DNA from: Sphingobacteriales bacterium 44-61
Lineage (GTDB): Bacteria > Bacteroidota > Bacteroidia > Chitinophagales > Chitinophagaceae
Assembly (NCBI GenBank): GCA_001898405.1
Contig: MKTW01000003.1
Span: 1-64,000 of the forward strand
DNA: 64,000 bases
Direction: 5' to 3'
Below are positions 15,474-23,028 of this stretch, one piece after another (the first letter of the stretch is position 1; the number at the start of each line of letters is the position of its first letter). A program made the position numbers and the translations under genes. The notes under the pieces were generated by a model, which saw only the letters and a program-made list of their open reading frames with translations, ran no database searches and was not told the origin of the DNA.

Positions 15474-16596
15474 GAACAACAATGATATCATGATCCTTGA
15501 TGCGGTGGAACGCTATATCCGCGGGGAAATGAATCCCGACGAAAGGCTCCATTTTGAAAATCTCCGTAAGACCAATAGCGAAATTGACCAATTGGTAGTA
15601 GAACATACTTTGTTTTTACAGCAAATGAACCGCTTTGGGGAATGGAAGAAATTCCAGTCTACCCTGCAAGACGTACATACTGATCTGGCTCAACAAGGCA
15701 AGATCTATGCTGATAAGCTGAAAGGAAAAGCCAAGCTGGTTTATTTCTGGAACCGCTCCAAAAGAGTTACTGCCATTGCCGCTTCCATTGCCGGCATCAC
15801 AGCGCTTACCATCAGCGCATTGATCTGGTCTATTTCTCCTAAAAACAATGTGCAGCAATTGCAGGCCCTGAGCCGTGATCTGCGGGAAATGAAAAAGGAA
15901 CAGCAATACCAGAAATCGGTGGTAACCAACCTGCAGGACCAGATAGCGCCTACCCAAAGCAGGCCAACTCCCAAAGTATATAAATCAGGCGGCACAGGCT
16001 TTATCATTGATGGTAAAGGATTGCTGGTAACCAATGCCCATGTGGTAAAGAATGCGCAAAACATAGCCGTGCAAAACAGGAATGGGGTTAATTACAGTGC
16101 TGCGCTTGTTTATTCCGATACAGAAAAGGATCTGGCGATCCTGCGGATCGATGATCCTAATTTCAAGCCCATGGCCCCCCCGCCCTATGCTATCAGTAAA
16201 TCACCCACTGATCTTGCAGAGCCGATCTATACATTAGGTTATCCAAGGGATGAGATCGTTTACGGACAAGGCTACCTTAGTGCCAAGACCGGTTACAATG
16301 GCGATACATTAAGCTGCCAGCTTTCTATTCTTGCCAATCCCGGCAACAGCGGCGGCCCAGTACTGAACCAAAGCGGGGAAGTAGTAGGTATATTGAGCAC
16401 CCGCGAAGCAGAATCGGTTGGTGTCGTGTTCGCGCTTCAGTCGAAACATATTTACAAAGCGCTGAATGATATGAAAGCGAAAGATTCTTCTTATCAGCGT
16501 GTGCGGCTTTCTTCAAAATCGTCTATCTCTTATCTCGACCGGACATTGCAGGTGAAGAAGATAGAAGATTATGTGTTTATGGTGAAAGCTAATTAA
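15466..16596 (+). CDS. Membrane protein joining an anti-sigma-like N-terminus to a trypsin-like protease domain
   Basis: 376 residues from the ATG at 15466; a GTG one codon earlier is less likely. Residues 1-95 resemble the N-terminal region of Bacteroidota anti-sigma proteins (LDAVERYIRGEMNPDERLHF, then NSEIDQLVVEHTLFLQQ). One membrane helix follows (about 101-123) after the positive SKR, so the N-terminus faces the cytoplasm. Residues 125-160 look like a coiled coil. Residues 172-350 are an HtrA-like serine protease with His192 (TNAHVV), Asp222 (KDLAIL) and Ser295 (GNSGGP). No PDZ domain is visible. The overlap with the sigma gene suggests that the protein holds the sigma factor and that the periplasmic protease takes part in signal-dependent release; this is inference. 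Confidence 0.82.
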   Translation: MNENNNDIMILDAVERYIRGEMNPDERLHFENLRKTNSEIDQLVVEHTLFLQQMNRFGEWKKFQSTLQDVHTDLAQQGKIYADKLKGKAKLVYFWNRSKRVTAIAASIAGITALTISALIWSISPKNNVQQLQALSRDLREMKKEQQYQKSVVTNLQDQIAPTQSRPTPKVYKSGGTGFIIDGKGLLVTNAHVVKNAQNIAVQNRNGVNYSAALVYSDTEKDLAILRIDDPNFKPMAPPPYAISKSPTDLAEPIYTLGYPRDEIVYGQGYLSAKTGYNGDTLSCQLSILANPGNSGGPVLNQSGEVVGILSTREAESVGVVFALQSKHIYKALNDMKAKDSSYQRVRLSSKSSISYLDRTLQVKKIEDYVFMVKAN

Positions 16597-16619
16597 GCGA
16601 TGGCGATGTTTAAGTGACA

Positions 16620-16823
16620 TTTCCATTGTCACCCCGGCCCTGGTTTAAAAAAATAACTGGAATAGTACACTAAGAGCCGGGGTCTCCCCAACGTTGAGGA
16701 GACCCCGGCTCTTATATTCTTTAAACTTGTATGTGTCCTGAACCAGGGCCGGGGTGACAATGGAAAAGGAACTACTGGGCCAAGCTTGCGTATTAACGAC
16801 CGTTAGAACATCGGGTAACGAAC
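16620..16823. repeat. Nested inverted repeat; right half is dispersed repeat copy 2
   Basis: A 26-bp perfect inverted repeat (16620-16645 with 16741-16766, core CATTGTCACCCCGGCCC) encloses a second 16-bp hairpin. The right arm continues to 16823 as a copy of the repeat at 14363-14440 in opposite orientation. The element fills most of the 237 bases between convergent genes. Confidence 0.75.
16672..16713. terminator. Bidirectional terminator between convergent genes
   Basis: A perfect 16-bp stem (16672-16687 with 16698-16713, core GAGCCGGGGTCTCC) around a 10-base loop. It lies after the protease gene (ends 16596) and the opposing nucleotidyltransferase gene (ends 16834). Confidence 0.8.
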
Positions 16824-16833
16824 AACGCTCCCC

Positions 16834-17730
16834 TCACTTCCACAATCTCTCCGGATACTCCCCTTTTGCTATCAGCTCATTCAGGCTTTTCTCCACAAAA
16901 GGAGCATCTTCCTTATAGGTAACACCAAACCAGGAAGAAGTGGTAGGGATGATTTCCACACGTCCGCCTTCTTTGATGAACTGATCAGCAACAATAGGAA
17001 TGAAGAACTCTGATTTGAGCTCTGTTCCGAATTGCTGAAGAAACTCACGGAATAATTTTTGGGTATAGGCAAAGAATGATGTGTCGAAGCACCAGAAGTT
17101 CATTGACACTCTTGTATCAAGTGCCAGTTCCTTTGGCTCCAGGCCATCATCAACCAATATATGGCTTCCTTTTTTAGCAATATTGATACGCTCGGTGATA
17201 GTGGCAAGATTGCCGCTTTCATCCAGCCCGCAAACACCCCTGTTTACCGTACCGTGATCAGACAGGGTTTTCAGCAGGTCATATCCAACGATCGCATAAT
17301 TCTTTTCTGAGCAATCATGGATCAGGAAATCGGCTGCACTTTCAAAGGCATTATGCCCATAAAAATCATCGGCATTGATAACAGCGAACGGTTCGTTCAC
17401 TACTTCTTTAGCACAAAGCACAGCATGAGCAGTGCCCCATGGCTTTTTCCTGTCGGCCGGTATATCAAACCCTTCTGTGAATGCTTCCATATCCTGGAAA
17501 GCATATTCCACTGCGATCTTCCCCTCTAGTTTAGGTTCGAATATATTTCTGAAATCCTCTGCAAAATCGCGGCGGATAATAAAAACGATTTTTCCAAAAC
17601 CGCTGCGGATGGCATCATAAATAGAATAATCCATGATTGTTTCTCCCCCTGGTCCAAAACCCTGTATCTGTTTCATACTACCATAGCGGGAAGCCATGCC
17701 TGCAGCCAGGATCACTAATGTTGGTTGCAT
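16834..17730 (-). CDS. Nucleotidyltransferase (NTP_transferase family)
   Basis: 298 residues. The N-terminal VILAAGMASRYG matches the nucleotide-binding G-x-G-x-R signature of sugar-phosphate nucleotidyltransferases, with Lys in MKQIQGFGPGGE. PWGTAHAVLCAKE and the metal-binding NADDFYG follow. Such enzymes make NDP-sugars from NTP and a sugar 1-phosphate; the sugar cannot be read from the sequence. No sugar-pathway genes are adjacent. It is convergent with the anti-sigma/protease gene. Confidence 0.87.
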   Translation of the reverse strand: MQPTLVILAAGMASRYGSMKQIQGFGPGGETIMDYSIYDAIRSGFGKIVFIIRRDFAEDFRNIFEPKLEGKIAVEYAFQDMEAFTEGFDIPADRKKPWGTAHAVLCAKEVVNEPFAVINADDFYGHNAFESAADFLIHDCSEKNYAIVGYDLLKTLSDHGTVNRGVCGLDESGNLATITERINIAKKGSHILVDDGLEPKELALDTRVSMNFWCFDTSFFAYTQKLFREFLQQFGTELKSEFFIPIVADQFIKEGGRVEIIPTTSSWFGVTYKEDAPFVEKSLNELIAKGEYPERLWK

Positions 17731-17790
17731 ATTCCTTTCTTATTTTGCGCCGTAAATTAAAGTAAATTCGTTAAGAGCGGTAGTAATTTT

Positions 17791-18675
17791 ATGCTTTATT
17801 CATTACCTGTGCAAAATATAACGGTGGATGATGTATCATTTTTTTGCCAAAAAGATATGGAAGTAGCTGTTCTTCGCCTCGACAAGCTGCATTCTGTCAT
17901 TTCCGGTAATAAATGGTTCAAACTCCGTTTCTATCTCGATCATGCAGTGAAGCAACAGAAAAAAGGCTTGCTTACATTTGGCGGAGCCTGGTCCAATCAT
18001 ATCGTTGCAACAGCCGCTGCCTGCCGCTTACAGGGCCTGCAGGCAATCGGTATTATCCGTGGTGAAGAGCCTTCTCTTTATTCTGCAGCACTGGAAGAAG
18101 CGAAACAAGCAGGCATGCAATTACATTTTATTACCCGGACTGATTATAAGGAAAAGCAAATTCCTGCAGGCATCGATATAAACGAATACCTGTTAGTGCC
18201 TGAAGGAGGCTACGGAGAAGAAGGAGCAAGGGGAGCCTCCACTATACTGGAAATACCCGATCGTTCTTTCACTCATTATATCTGCGCAGCCGGTACCGGC
18301 ACAATGACAGCCGGTTTGGTGAATGCAGCCCCTGCCGGCAGCGAAGTGATCAGTATCAGCATGCTGAAAAATAATCATGGGTTGGAAGGAATGATCGCCC
18401 GGTTGTTGCAACCAGCACACAATAGCTGGCAATTGCTACATGAATACTCTTTAGGCGGCTATGCCAAGCATACACCCGGGTTATTGCAGTTTATGAATGA
18501 ATTTTATGCAGGCACCGGAATTCCGTCCGATTTTGTATACACAGGCAAACTCTTTTATGCTGTATCAGATCTTATAAAAAAATCATTTTTCCCGGCCGGA
18601 AGCAGGCTGCTGGTGATCCATAGCGGAGGCTTGCAGGGCAACCGCTCCCTGCCAAAAGGAACGTTAATCTTTTGA
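17791..18675 (+). CDS. PLP-dependent enzyme of the ACC deaminase / D-cysteine desulfhydrase family
   Basis: 294 residues. A fold-type II PLP enzyme: the Schiff-base lysine is in SGNKWFKLRFYL, followed by the serine-containing LTFGGAWSNHIVATAAA. A glycine-rich phosphate loop, CAAGTGTMTAGLV, and the C-terminal VIHSGGLQGN complete the fold. Members act on D-cysteine or 1-aminocyclopropane-1-carboxylate; most bacterial homologues of this size are better regarded as D-cysteine desulfhydrases. It is divergent from the nucleotidyltransferase gene and stands alone. Confidence 0.85.
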   Translation: MLYSLPVQNITVDDVSFFCQKDMEVAVLRLDKLHSVISGNKWFKLRFYLDHAVKQQKKGLLTFGGAWSNHIVATAAACRLQGLQAIGIIRGEEPSLYSAALEEAKQAGMQLHFITRTDYKEKQIPAGIDINEYLLVPEGGYGEEGARGASTILEIPDRSFTHYICAAGTGTMTAGLVNAAPAGSEVISISMLKNNHGLEGMIARLLQPAHNSWQLLHEYSLGGYAKHTPGLLQFMNEFYAGTGIPSDFVYTGKLFYAVSDLIKKSFFPAGSRLLVIHSGGLQGNRSLPKGTLIF

Positions 18676-18703
18676 TATTTTATAGCGTATATTCACAGAG
18701 CCT

Positions 18704-18711
18704 TATCTTTG
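18704..18711 (+). promoter_or_regulatory. Candidate -7 box of the secreted protein at 18758
   Basis: TATCTTTG matches TAnnTTTG, 46 bases upstream of the ATG at 18758. Confidence 0.5.
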
Positions 18712-18757
18712 CGGGCAACAGATAAGAATCCATATCCTTTTTCGTTTCTTATATTAC

Positions 18758-19474
18758 ATGATGCGCAAACTGATCCTGTTATTTTTTCTGGCCTTGACTG
18801 TTGTGGGTAAACCTTTATCTGCGCAGGATACCCTCCCCAAATTTTCCGTAAAAAATATTGGCAATAACCGTATTGTTATAGGTTGGGTGAATAAGTTTGA
18901 GAACATCAGGCAGATCAGCATCCAGCGTTCATTTGACAGCCTGAAGAATTATAAGACCATTCTTTCCGTTGCCGACCCCTCTACTCCCGAAAACGGTTAT
19001 GTAGATACCAAGGCGAATAATGACCGCATGTTTTACCGGCTTTATATCATGCTGGATAAAGGCGTTTTCCTCTTTAGCGACCCCAAAAGACCGGTACTGG
19101 ACACACTTATAAGAAAAGACAAGCCAACAAGATTACAGAATGGCAATTTCACCATACCTGTTTTTGACAGTGCAAACGGAAGACCTGTTATTTCCAACAA
19201 TGGCCCCAAAGGGGAAATATGGGTCCCGTCCAAACATGTGTATACTTACAAGGACGGTTATATCCGCATCAGCCTGCCTGATAATGATAAAAAATACAGC
19301 ATCAAATTCTTCAATACCGATAACGATCTTTTGTTTGAATTAAAAGATATCAAGGAGAGAAACTTCAAGATCGATAAATCCAATTTCTACAAATCAGGCT
19401 GGTTCAGGTTTGAAATGTATGAGAATGGGGATCTGAAAGAAAAGAATAAGTTTTATCTGCCCAAGGAGTTTTAA
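18758..19474 (+). CDS. Secreted protein of unknown function
   Basis: 238 residues with a signal peptide (about 1-22, ending in PLSAQD). Residues about 28-115 look like a fibronectin type III-like beta-sandwich (NRIVIGWVNKFENIRQISIQRS, then NDRMFYRLYIMLDKG). The rest is strand-rich, with no catalytic motif that I recognise. An ATG one codon into the ORF is an alternative start. It converges on lipB with 3 bases between stop codons. Confidence 0.75.
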   Translation: MMRKLILLFFLALTVVGKPLSAQDTLPKFSVKNIGNNRIVIGWVNKFENIRQISIQRSFDSLKNYKTILSVADPSTPENGYVDTKANNDRMFYRLYIMLDKGVFLFSDPKRPVLDTLIRKDKPTRLQNGNFTIPVFDSANGRPVISNNGPKGEIWVPSKHVYTYKDGYIRISLPDNDKKYSIKFFNTDNDLLFELKDIKERNFKIDKSNFYKSGWFRFEMYENGDLKEKNKFYLPKEF

Positions 19475-19477
19475 TTA

Positions 19478-20209
19478 TCAGCTCACCAGGTGTGACTGAA
19501 ACACCCCTTCAAAATTCTTTTTCACCTTTTCCTTTACTTCCTGCAGATCCACTTTGTGGCCAAGTTCTTTTTCAATGGATGTCACCTGCTTGTCTTTAAT
19601 GCCACAGGGAATGATATTATCGAAATAAGAGAGGTCCGTGTTCACATTCAGTGCAAATCCATGCATGGTAACCCAGCGGCTGCTGCGTACGCCGATCGCG
19701 CAGATCTTTCTTTCCATTCCTTTTTTATCTGCATCGATCCATACGCCGGTTTCCCCCGGCGAGCGGCCGGCTTCAATGCCATACCCAGCAAGTGTAAGAA
19801 TGATCATTTCTTCAATATTGCGCAGGTATTTACCAATATCCGTATAATATTTTTCGAGATCAAGAACAGGGTAACCTACCAGTTGCTGCGGGCCATGAAA
19901 AGTAATATCCCCGCCACGGTTGGAACGGTAAAAACTGATACCCTTGTGAAGCATGTCTTCCTCACTCAGCAAAACATTGGCAATATCACCGCTTTTACCA
20001 AGCGTATAAACAGGAGGATGCTCCACGAAAAGAAGATAGTGATCGGTTTTTAATTGTTCCTCACCCGGCATTACTGCACCTTTCTCCTGCAAATCGCGGA
20101 TAGCTGCTTTAATACGCACGGCTTCCTGCAAAAGTTGCTCCTGGTAATCCCAGGCTTCTTTGTATGCCATCTGCCCCAGGTCCCTGAAATGTACTTCCTG
20201 CTTGTCCAT
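19478..20209 (-). CDS. lipB: Octanoyltransferase (lipoate-protein ligase B)
   Basis: 243 residues from the ATG at 20209; an ATG two codons earlier is possible. It moves octanoyl groups from acyl carrier protein to lipoyl domains, the first step in lipoate synthesis. Signatures: FVEHPPVYTLGKSG, RGGDITFHGPQQLVGYP, RWVTMHGFALNV and IIPCGIKDKQVTS, the last containing the catalytic Cys and Lys. No lipA is adjacent. Confidence 0.95.
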   Translation of the reverse strand: MDKQEVHFRDLGQMAYKEAWDYQEQLLQEAVRIKAAIRDLQEKGAVMPGEEQLKTDHYLLFVEHPPVYTLGKSGDIANVLLSEEDMLHKGISFYRSNRGGDITFHGPQQLVGYPVLDLEKYYTDIGKYLRNIEEMIILTLAGYGIEAGRSPGETGVWIDADKKGMERKICAIGVRSSRWVTMHGFALNVNTDLSYFDNIIPCGIKDKQVTSIEKELGHKVDLQEVKEKVKKNFEGVFQSHLVS

Positions 20210-20289
20210 AATCAAGCCTGCAATTTACCAACAATTTTTCATCCCGCTGCTCTGAGGCAATGACTCGGGTTTCAGCAACTAAGTTCTTC

Positions 20290-20410
20290 TCCCACAAAGA
20301 CGGCGGAGACCATAAAGAATGATTGTTGAGCATCTTCCCTGCGTTGTAGCTATATATAGTGGGAAAGCAACGTGAAATATTTCTTTGCGGTCTCCGCCTC
20401 CTTTGTGGGA
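20290..20410. repeat. Long inverted repeat, family CCCACwAAGACG, copy 1
   Basis: 30-base arms (20290-20319 and 20381-20410) pair with 26 matches around a 61-base centre. The arm begins TCCCACAAAGACGGCGGAGA. The arm is related to that at 35774-35881. It lies between lipB and the pseudouridine synthase gene and overlaps a spurious upstream extension of the latter. Confidence 0.85.
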
Positions 20411-20432
20411 AAATTCAAACTGGGCCAATACT

Positions 20433-20440
20433 TACCTTTG
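20433..20440 (+). promoter_or_regulatory. Candidate -7 box of the RluA-family gene
   Basis: TACCTTTG, 17 bases upstream of the ATG at 20458. It supports that start over the in-frame ATG at 20359, which lies inside the inverted repeat. Confidence 0.6.
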
Positions 20441-20457
20441 CAGGAAACCGACGAATA

Positions 20458-21534
20458 ATGGAGGATAACGATAATATAACCAATAAGGCGACTGACACAG
20501 GTACAGAAACCAGTGAAGAGCTTTACGAACGGTTCAGCTTCAAAACAGACAAGGGGCAGGAACCGCTCCGTATAGACAAGTACCTGATGAACAGGATTGA
20601 AGGAGCTACACGAAATAAACTGCAGCAGGCGATCAATAGCGGACTGGTGCTGGTAAACGGAAAAGAAGTACGGCCTAATTACAAGATTAAAGCCCTGGAC
20701 GAGATCATCATATATTCCGACATGAGCCCTGAAGACACCGATGTAGTGCCGGAAAACATTCCCCTCAACATCGTGTACGAAGATGCCGATCTTATGCTTA
20801 TCAATAAACCCGCCGGCATGGTAGTGCATCCCGGCAGCGGTAATTATACCGGCACACTGCTCAATGGGGTGGCCTGGTATCTGCAACAGCAGCAGCCGGG
20901 ACTTACAGAAGAATCGCTTCCCCGCTTCGGACTGGTGCACCGGATCGATAAAAACACCAGCGGCCTGCTGGTGCTGGCCAAGACCGATAAAGCCATGCGG
21001 CACCTGGCCAAGCAGTTCTATGACCATACCATTAAGCGCCAGTACCTGGCTTTGGTATGGGGCGATGTGGAAGAAGATAAAGGCACCATTGTAGCGCATG
21101 TTGGAAGGCATTTGAGATTCCGTAAACTGTTTGAAGCTTATCCCGAAGGGGATCATGGCAAAGAAGCGATCACCCATTACAAAGTGATGGAGCGCTTTAA
21201 TTATGTAACGCTTGTGCAGTGCATACTGGAAACCGGGCGCACCCACCAGATACGCGTACACATGAAACACATAGGCCACCCATTATTCAGCGACGATTTT
21301 TATGGAGGTGATAAAATTGTAAAAGGTACAGTGTACGCCAAATACAAGCAGTTTGTAGAAAACTGCTTTGCCATCTGCCCAAGGCAGGCTTTGCATGCAA
21401 AAACATTGGGCTTTATCCATCCTACCACCGGTGAAGAAATGAATTTTGATACAGAACTACCTTCAGATATGGAACAGGTGATTGAGAAATGGAGAAAGTA
21501 TGTGGGCACGATTGGGAACAGAATGGAAGTGTAA
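20458..21534 (+). CDS. RluA-family pseudouridine synthase
   Basis: 358 residues from the ATG at 20458. The 33 residues that a start at 20359 would add come from an inverted repeat and lie upstream of a good -7 box. An N-terminal S4 RNA-binding domain (about 30-90; LRIDKYLMNRI, ALVNGKEV-like segment) precedes the catalytic domain with HRIDKNTSGLLVLAKT, whose Asp is the catalytic residue. QIRVHMKHIGHPLFSD and the late LHAKTLGFIHP are also typical. It modifies uridines in 23S rRNA (RluD/RluC type) or tRNA; the site cannot be told. Confidence 0.94.
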   Translation: MEDNDNITNKATDTGTETSEELYERFSFKTDKGQEPLRIDKYLMNRIEGATRNKLQQAINSGLVLVNGKEVRPNYKIKALDEIIIYSDMSPEDTDVVPENIPLNIVYEDADLMLINKPAGMVVHPGSGNYTGTLLNGVAWYLQQQQPGLTEESLPRFGLVHRIDKNTSGLLVLAKTDKAMRHLAKQFYDHTIKRQYLALVWGDVEEDKGTIVAHVGRHLRFRKLFEAYPEGDHGKEAITHYKVMERFNYVTLVQCILETGRTHQIRVHMKHIGHPLFSDDFYGGDKIVKGTVYAKYKQFVENCFAICPRQALHAKTLGFIHPTTGEEMNFDTELPSDMEQVIEKWRKYVGTIGNRMEV

Positions 21535-21574
21535 ATATTCAGAAGAAGGGGATCGCGATACTACGACTAACCAA

Positions 21575-22525
21575 TCATTGTTCTGCTTTAAAATCAAACA
21601 ATGTAGCCGTAAACATCCCTCTTTCCCTTTTTTTAAGGATCACATCCCAATTGCCGGTATATCGTAATGTTTTGGGAACAAGGTATTCGCCGAACTTTGT
21701 CATTTCCACTTCCATTTGCACATCAAAGTCATAAACACCGGCATCATAGCTGAGTTTGTAATTGCGGGCCATCACTTCCATGGTCTTGGCATCAAACCAG
21801 GTAACCATATTGTCTATAACGATCTTATTCCTTTTGCCGCTTGAAAGATCTTCTTTTGCCTTCACGGTAAAAAGGTAAGCCTGCTTTCCTTCATAATCAA
21901 CCTGGTCAATGGAAAAATCGTAGAGTTCAGCCACATCAGGATCAAAGATGTTGATCTTTTCGCCGATGAAAGGAATGCCGGGTATTTTTTTCCCGGGATT
22001 AAAGAACAGCATCTTCAATTGTTCTTTATGCTTTTCTGTACCGCTTTTTCCCCTGGCGGAAAAAGACGTGCCTGCTACGATGTTGTTCTCTCCACAAATC
22101 CTGCCATTGGTAAAAAACAAACCGGCATACAGTTCTGCTGTATAATAATTGTAGTTCCGTTTTTTATCATAAAAATCGCCCTGGGTTGTTTCAGACACTA
22201 TTTCCATAGTGCGGCAACCATAAGCTCTTGTTTGAACGGTCCTGCTCTGCATACCTGCTTTTCCATTCCCCTTTTTATCAACAATGCGGATGTCATTGAG
22301 CGATGTAAACCCAAGCACATGCAGGTTCTTGAAAGCTTTGTAAAAACTGGAATCGTTTTTTACCCGTTCCATAAACTTGGGAATGTTCACGTCTGTACGG
22401 ACCACCACTTCCGAAAGATTGATCATTTTAGCCAGCCTTTCATTTTCCAGGGAATCTTCCTGCGTTTGCGCATTACAGGCGACCGATAAAAACAAAAAGG
22501 CCAGGCATAGTTTAACACTTTGCAT
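21575..22525 (-). CDS. Exported protein of unknown function
   Basis: 316 residues from the ATG at 22525. The N-terminus is a signal peptide (MQSVKLCLAFLFLSVACNAQ), possibly a lipoprotein signal although the position before VAC is Ser. The mature part is strand-rich, with repeated Tyr/Phe-ending strands (YAGLFFTNGRICGE, VDYEGKQAYLFTVKAKED, ETMV-type segment WFDAKTMEVMARNY). It resembles Bacteroidota outer-membrane-associated proteins that follow substrate-lipoprotein folds, but I do not recognise a named family. It is the last gene of a cluster that begins at 26354. Confidence 0.7.
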   Translation of the reverse strand: MQSVKLCLAFLFLSVACNAQTQEDSLENERLAKMINLSEVVVRTDVNIPKFMERVKNDSSFYKAFKNLHVLGFTSLNDIRIVDKKGNGKAGMQSRTVQTRAYGCRTMEIVSETTQGDFYDKKRNYNYYTAELYAGLFFTNGRICGENNIVAGTSFSARGKSGTEKHKEQLKMLFFNPGKKIPGIPFIGEKINIFDPDVAELYDFSIDQVDYEGKQAYLFTVKAKEDLSSGKRNKIVIDNMVTWFDAKTMEVMARNYKLSYDAGVYDFDVQMEVEMTKFGEYLVPKTLRYTGNWDVILKKRERGMFTATLFDFKAEQ

Positions 22526-22570
22526 GGCCTGCAAGTTACAGCCGCATCCCGGAACAACAAAGCAAGTAGC

Positions 22571-23020
22571 TTACTGCCCTGTTTTTTTAACAGGAACTGT
22601 TTTTTCCTGGGCCGGTGTGCCATTTTTTTCTTCCTGCATGGGTGGCGGCACAGGCATTTTGGATGGGGAAGCTTTGATCTCTTTATCTACTTCCTCTGCA
22701 GATTTATTGCTGGGCAGGGTTGCTGCCTTCGCGGCTCCGGCATTGCGGACCCTGTTGGTTACCGGCGAAGCCGATGAGCCCTGCTGCACCTGGATAAACT
22801 TACCTTCTTTTATTTCCTTGGCAAGGGATGAGCCGGTAAAGCCTTTGGAAGGGCTTGCAGCGCGTTGAACAGTTGAGCCATATTTCATACCGGGTTGTGT
22901 ATTGTTCCTTAGTTGCCTGGAAATGCTTTCATCTGTCTTAAACTCCTGTGCACTTAATTGTATACCGGTTATCAGCAGCAATAGAAAGAGAAGATCTTTT
23001 TTCATGTTGAATGATTTCAT
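22571..23020 (-). CDS. Small secreted protein of unknown function
   Basis: 149 residues, or 144 if translation starts at the ATG at 23005. A signal peptide (MKKDLLFLLLLITG, ending in QLSAQ) is followed by a low-complexity region rich in Ser, Lys, Ala and Pro. The C-terminus is proline and lysine rich (SKMPVPPPMQEEKNG, then KTVPVKKTGQ). No domain is recognised. It begins 8 bases after the fibre-like gene and is probably co-transcribed with it. Confidence 0.65.
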   Translation of the reverse strand: MKSFNMKKDLLFLLLLITGIQLSAQEFKTDESISRQLRNNTQPGMKYGSTVQRAASPSKGFTGSSLAKEIKEGKFIQVQQGSSASPVTNRVRNAGAAKAATLPSNKSAEEVDKEIKASPSKMPVPPPMQEEKNGTPAQEKTVPVKKTGQ

Positions 23021-23028
23021 GGTTTGAA

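Noticed and set aside
20359-20457. Earlier in-frame start of the RluA-family gene
   Set aside because: It falls in an inverted repeat and upstream of the -7 box TACCTTTG; the S4 domain begins after the ATG at 20458.
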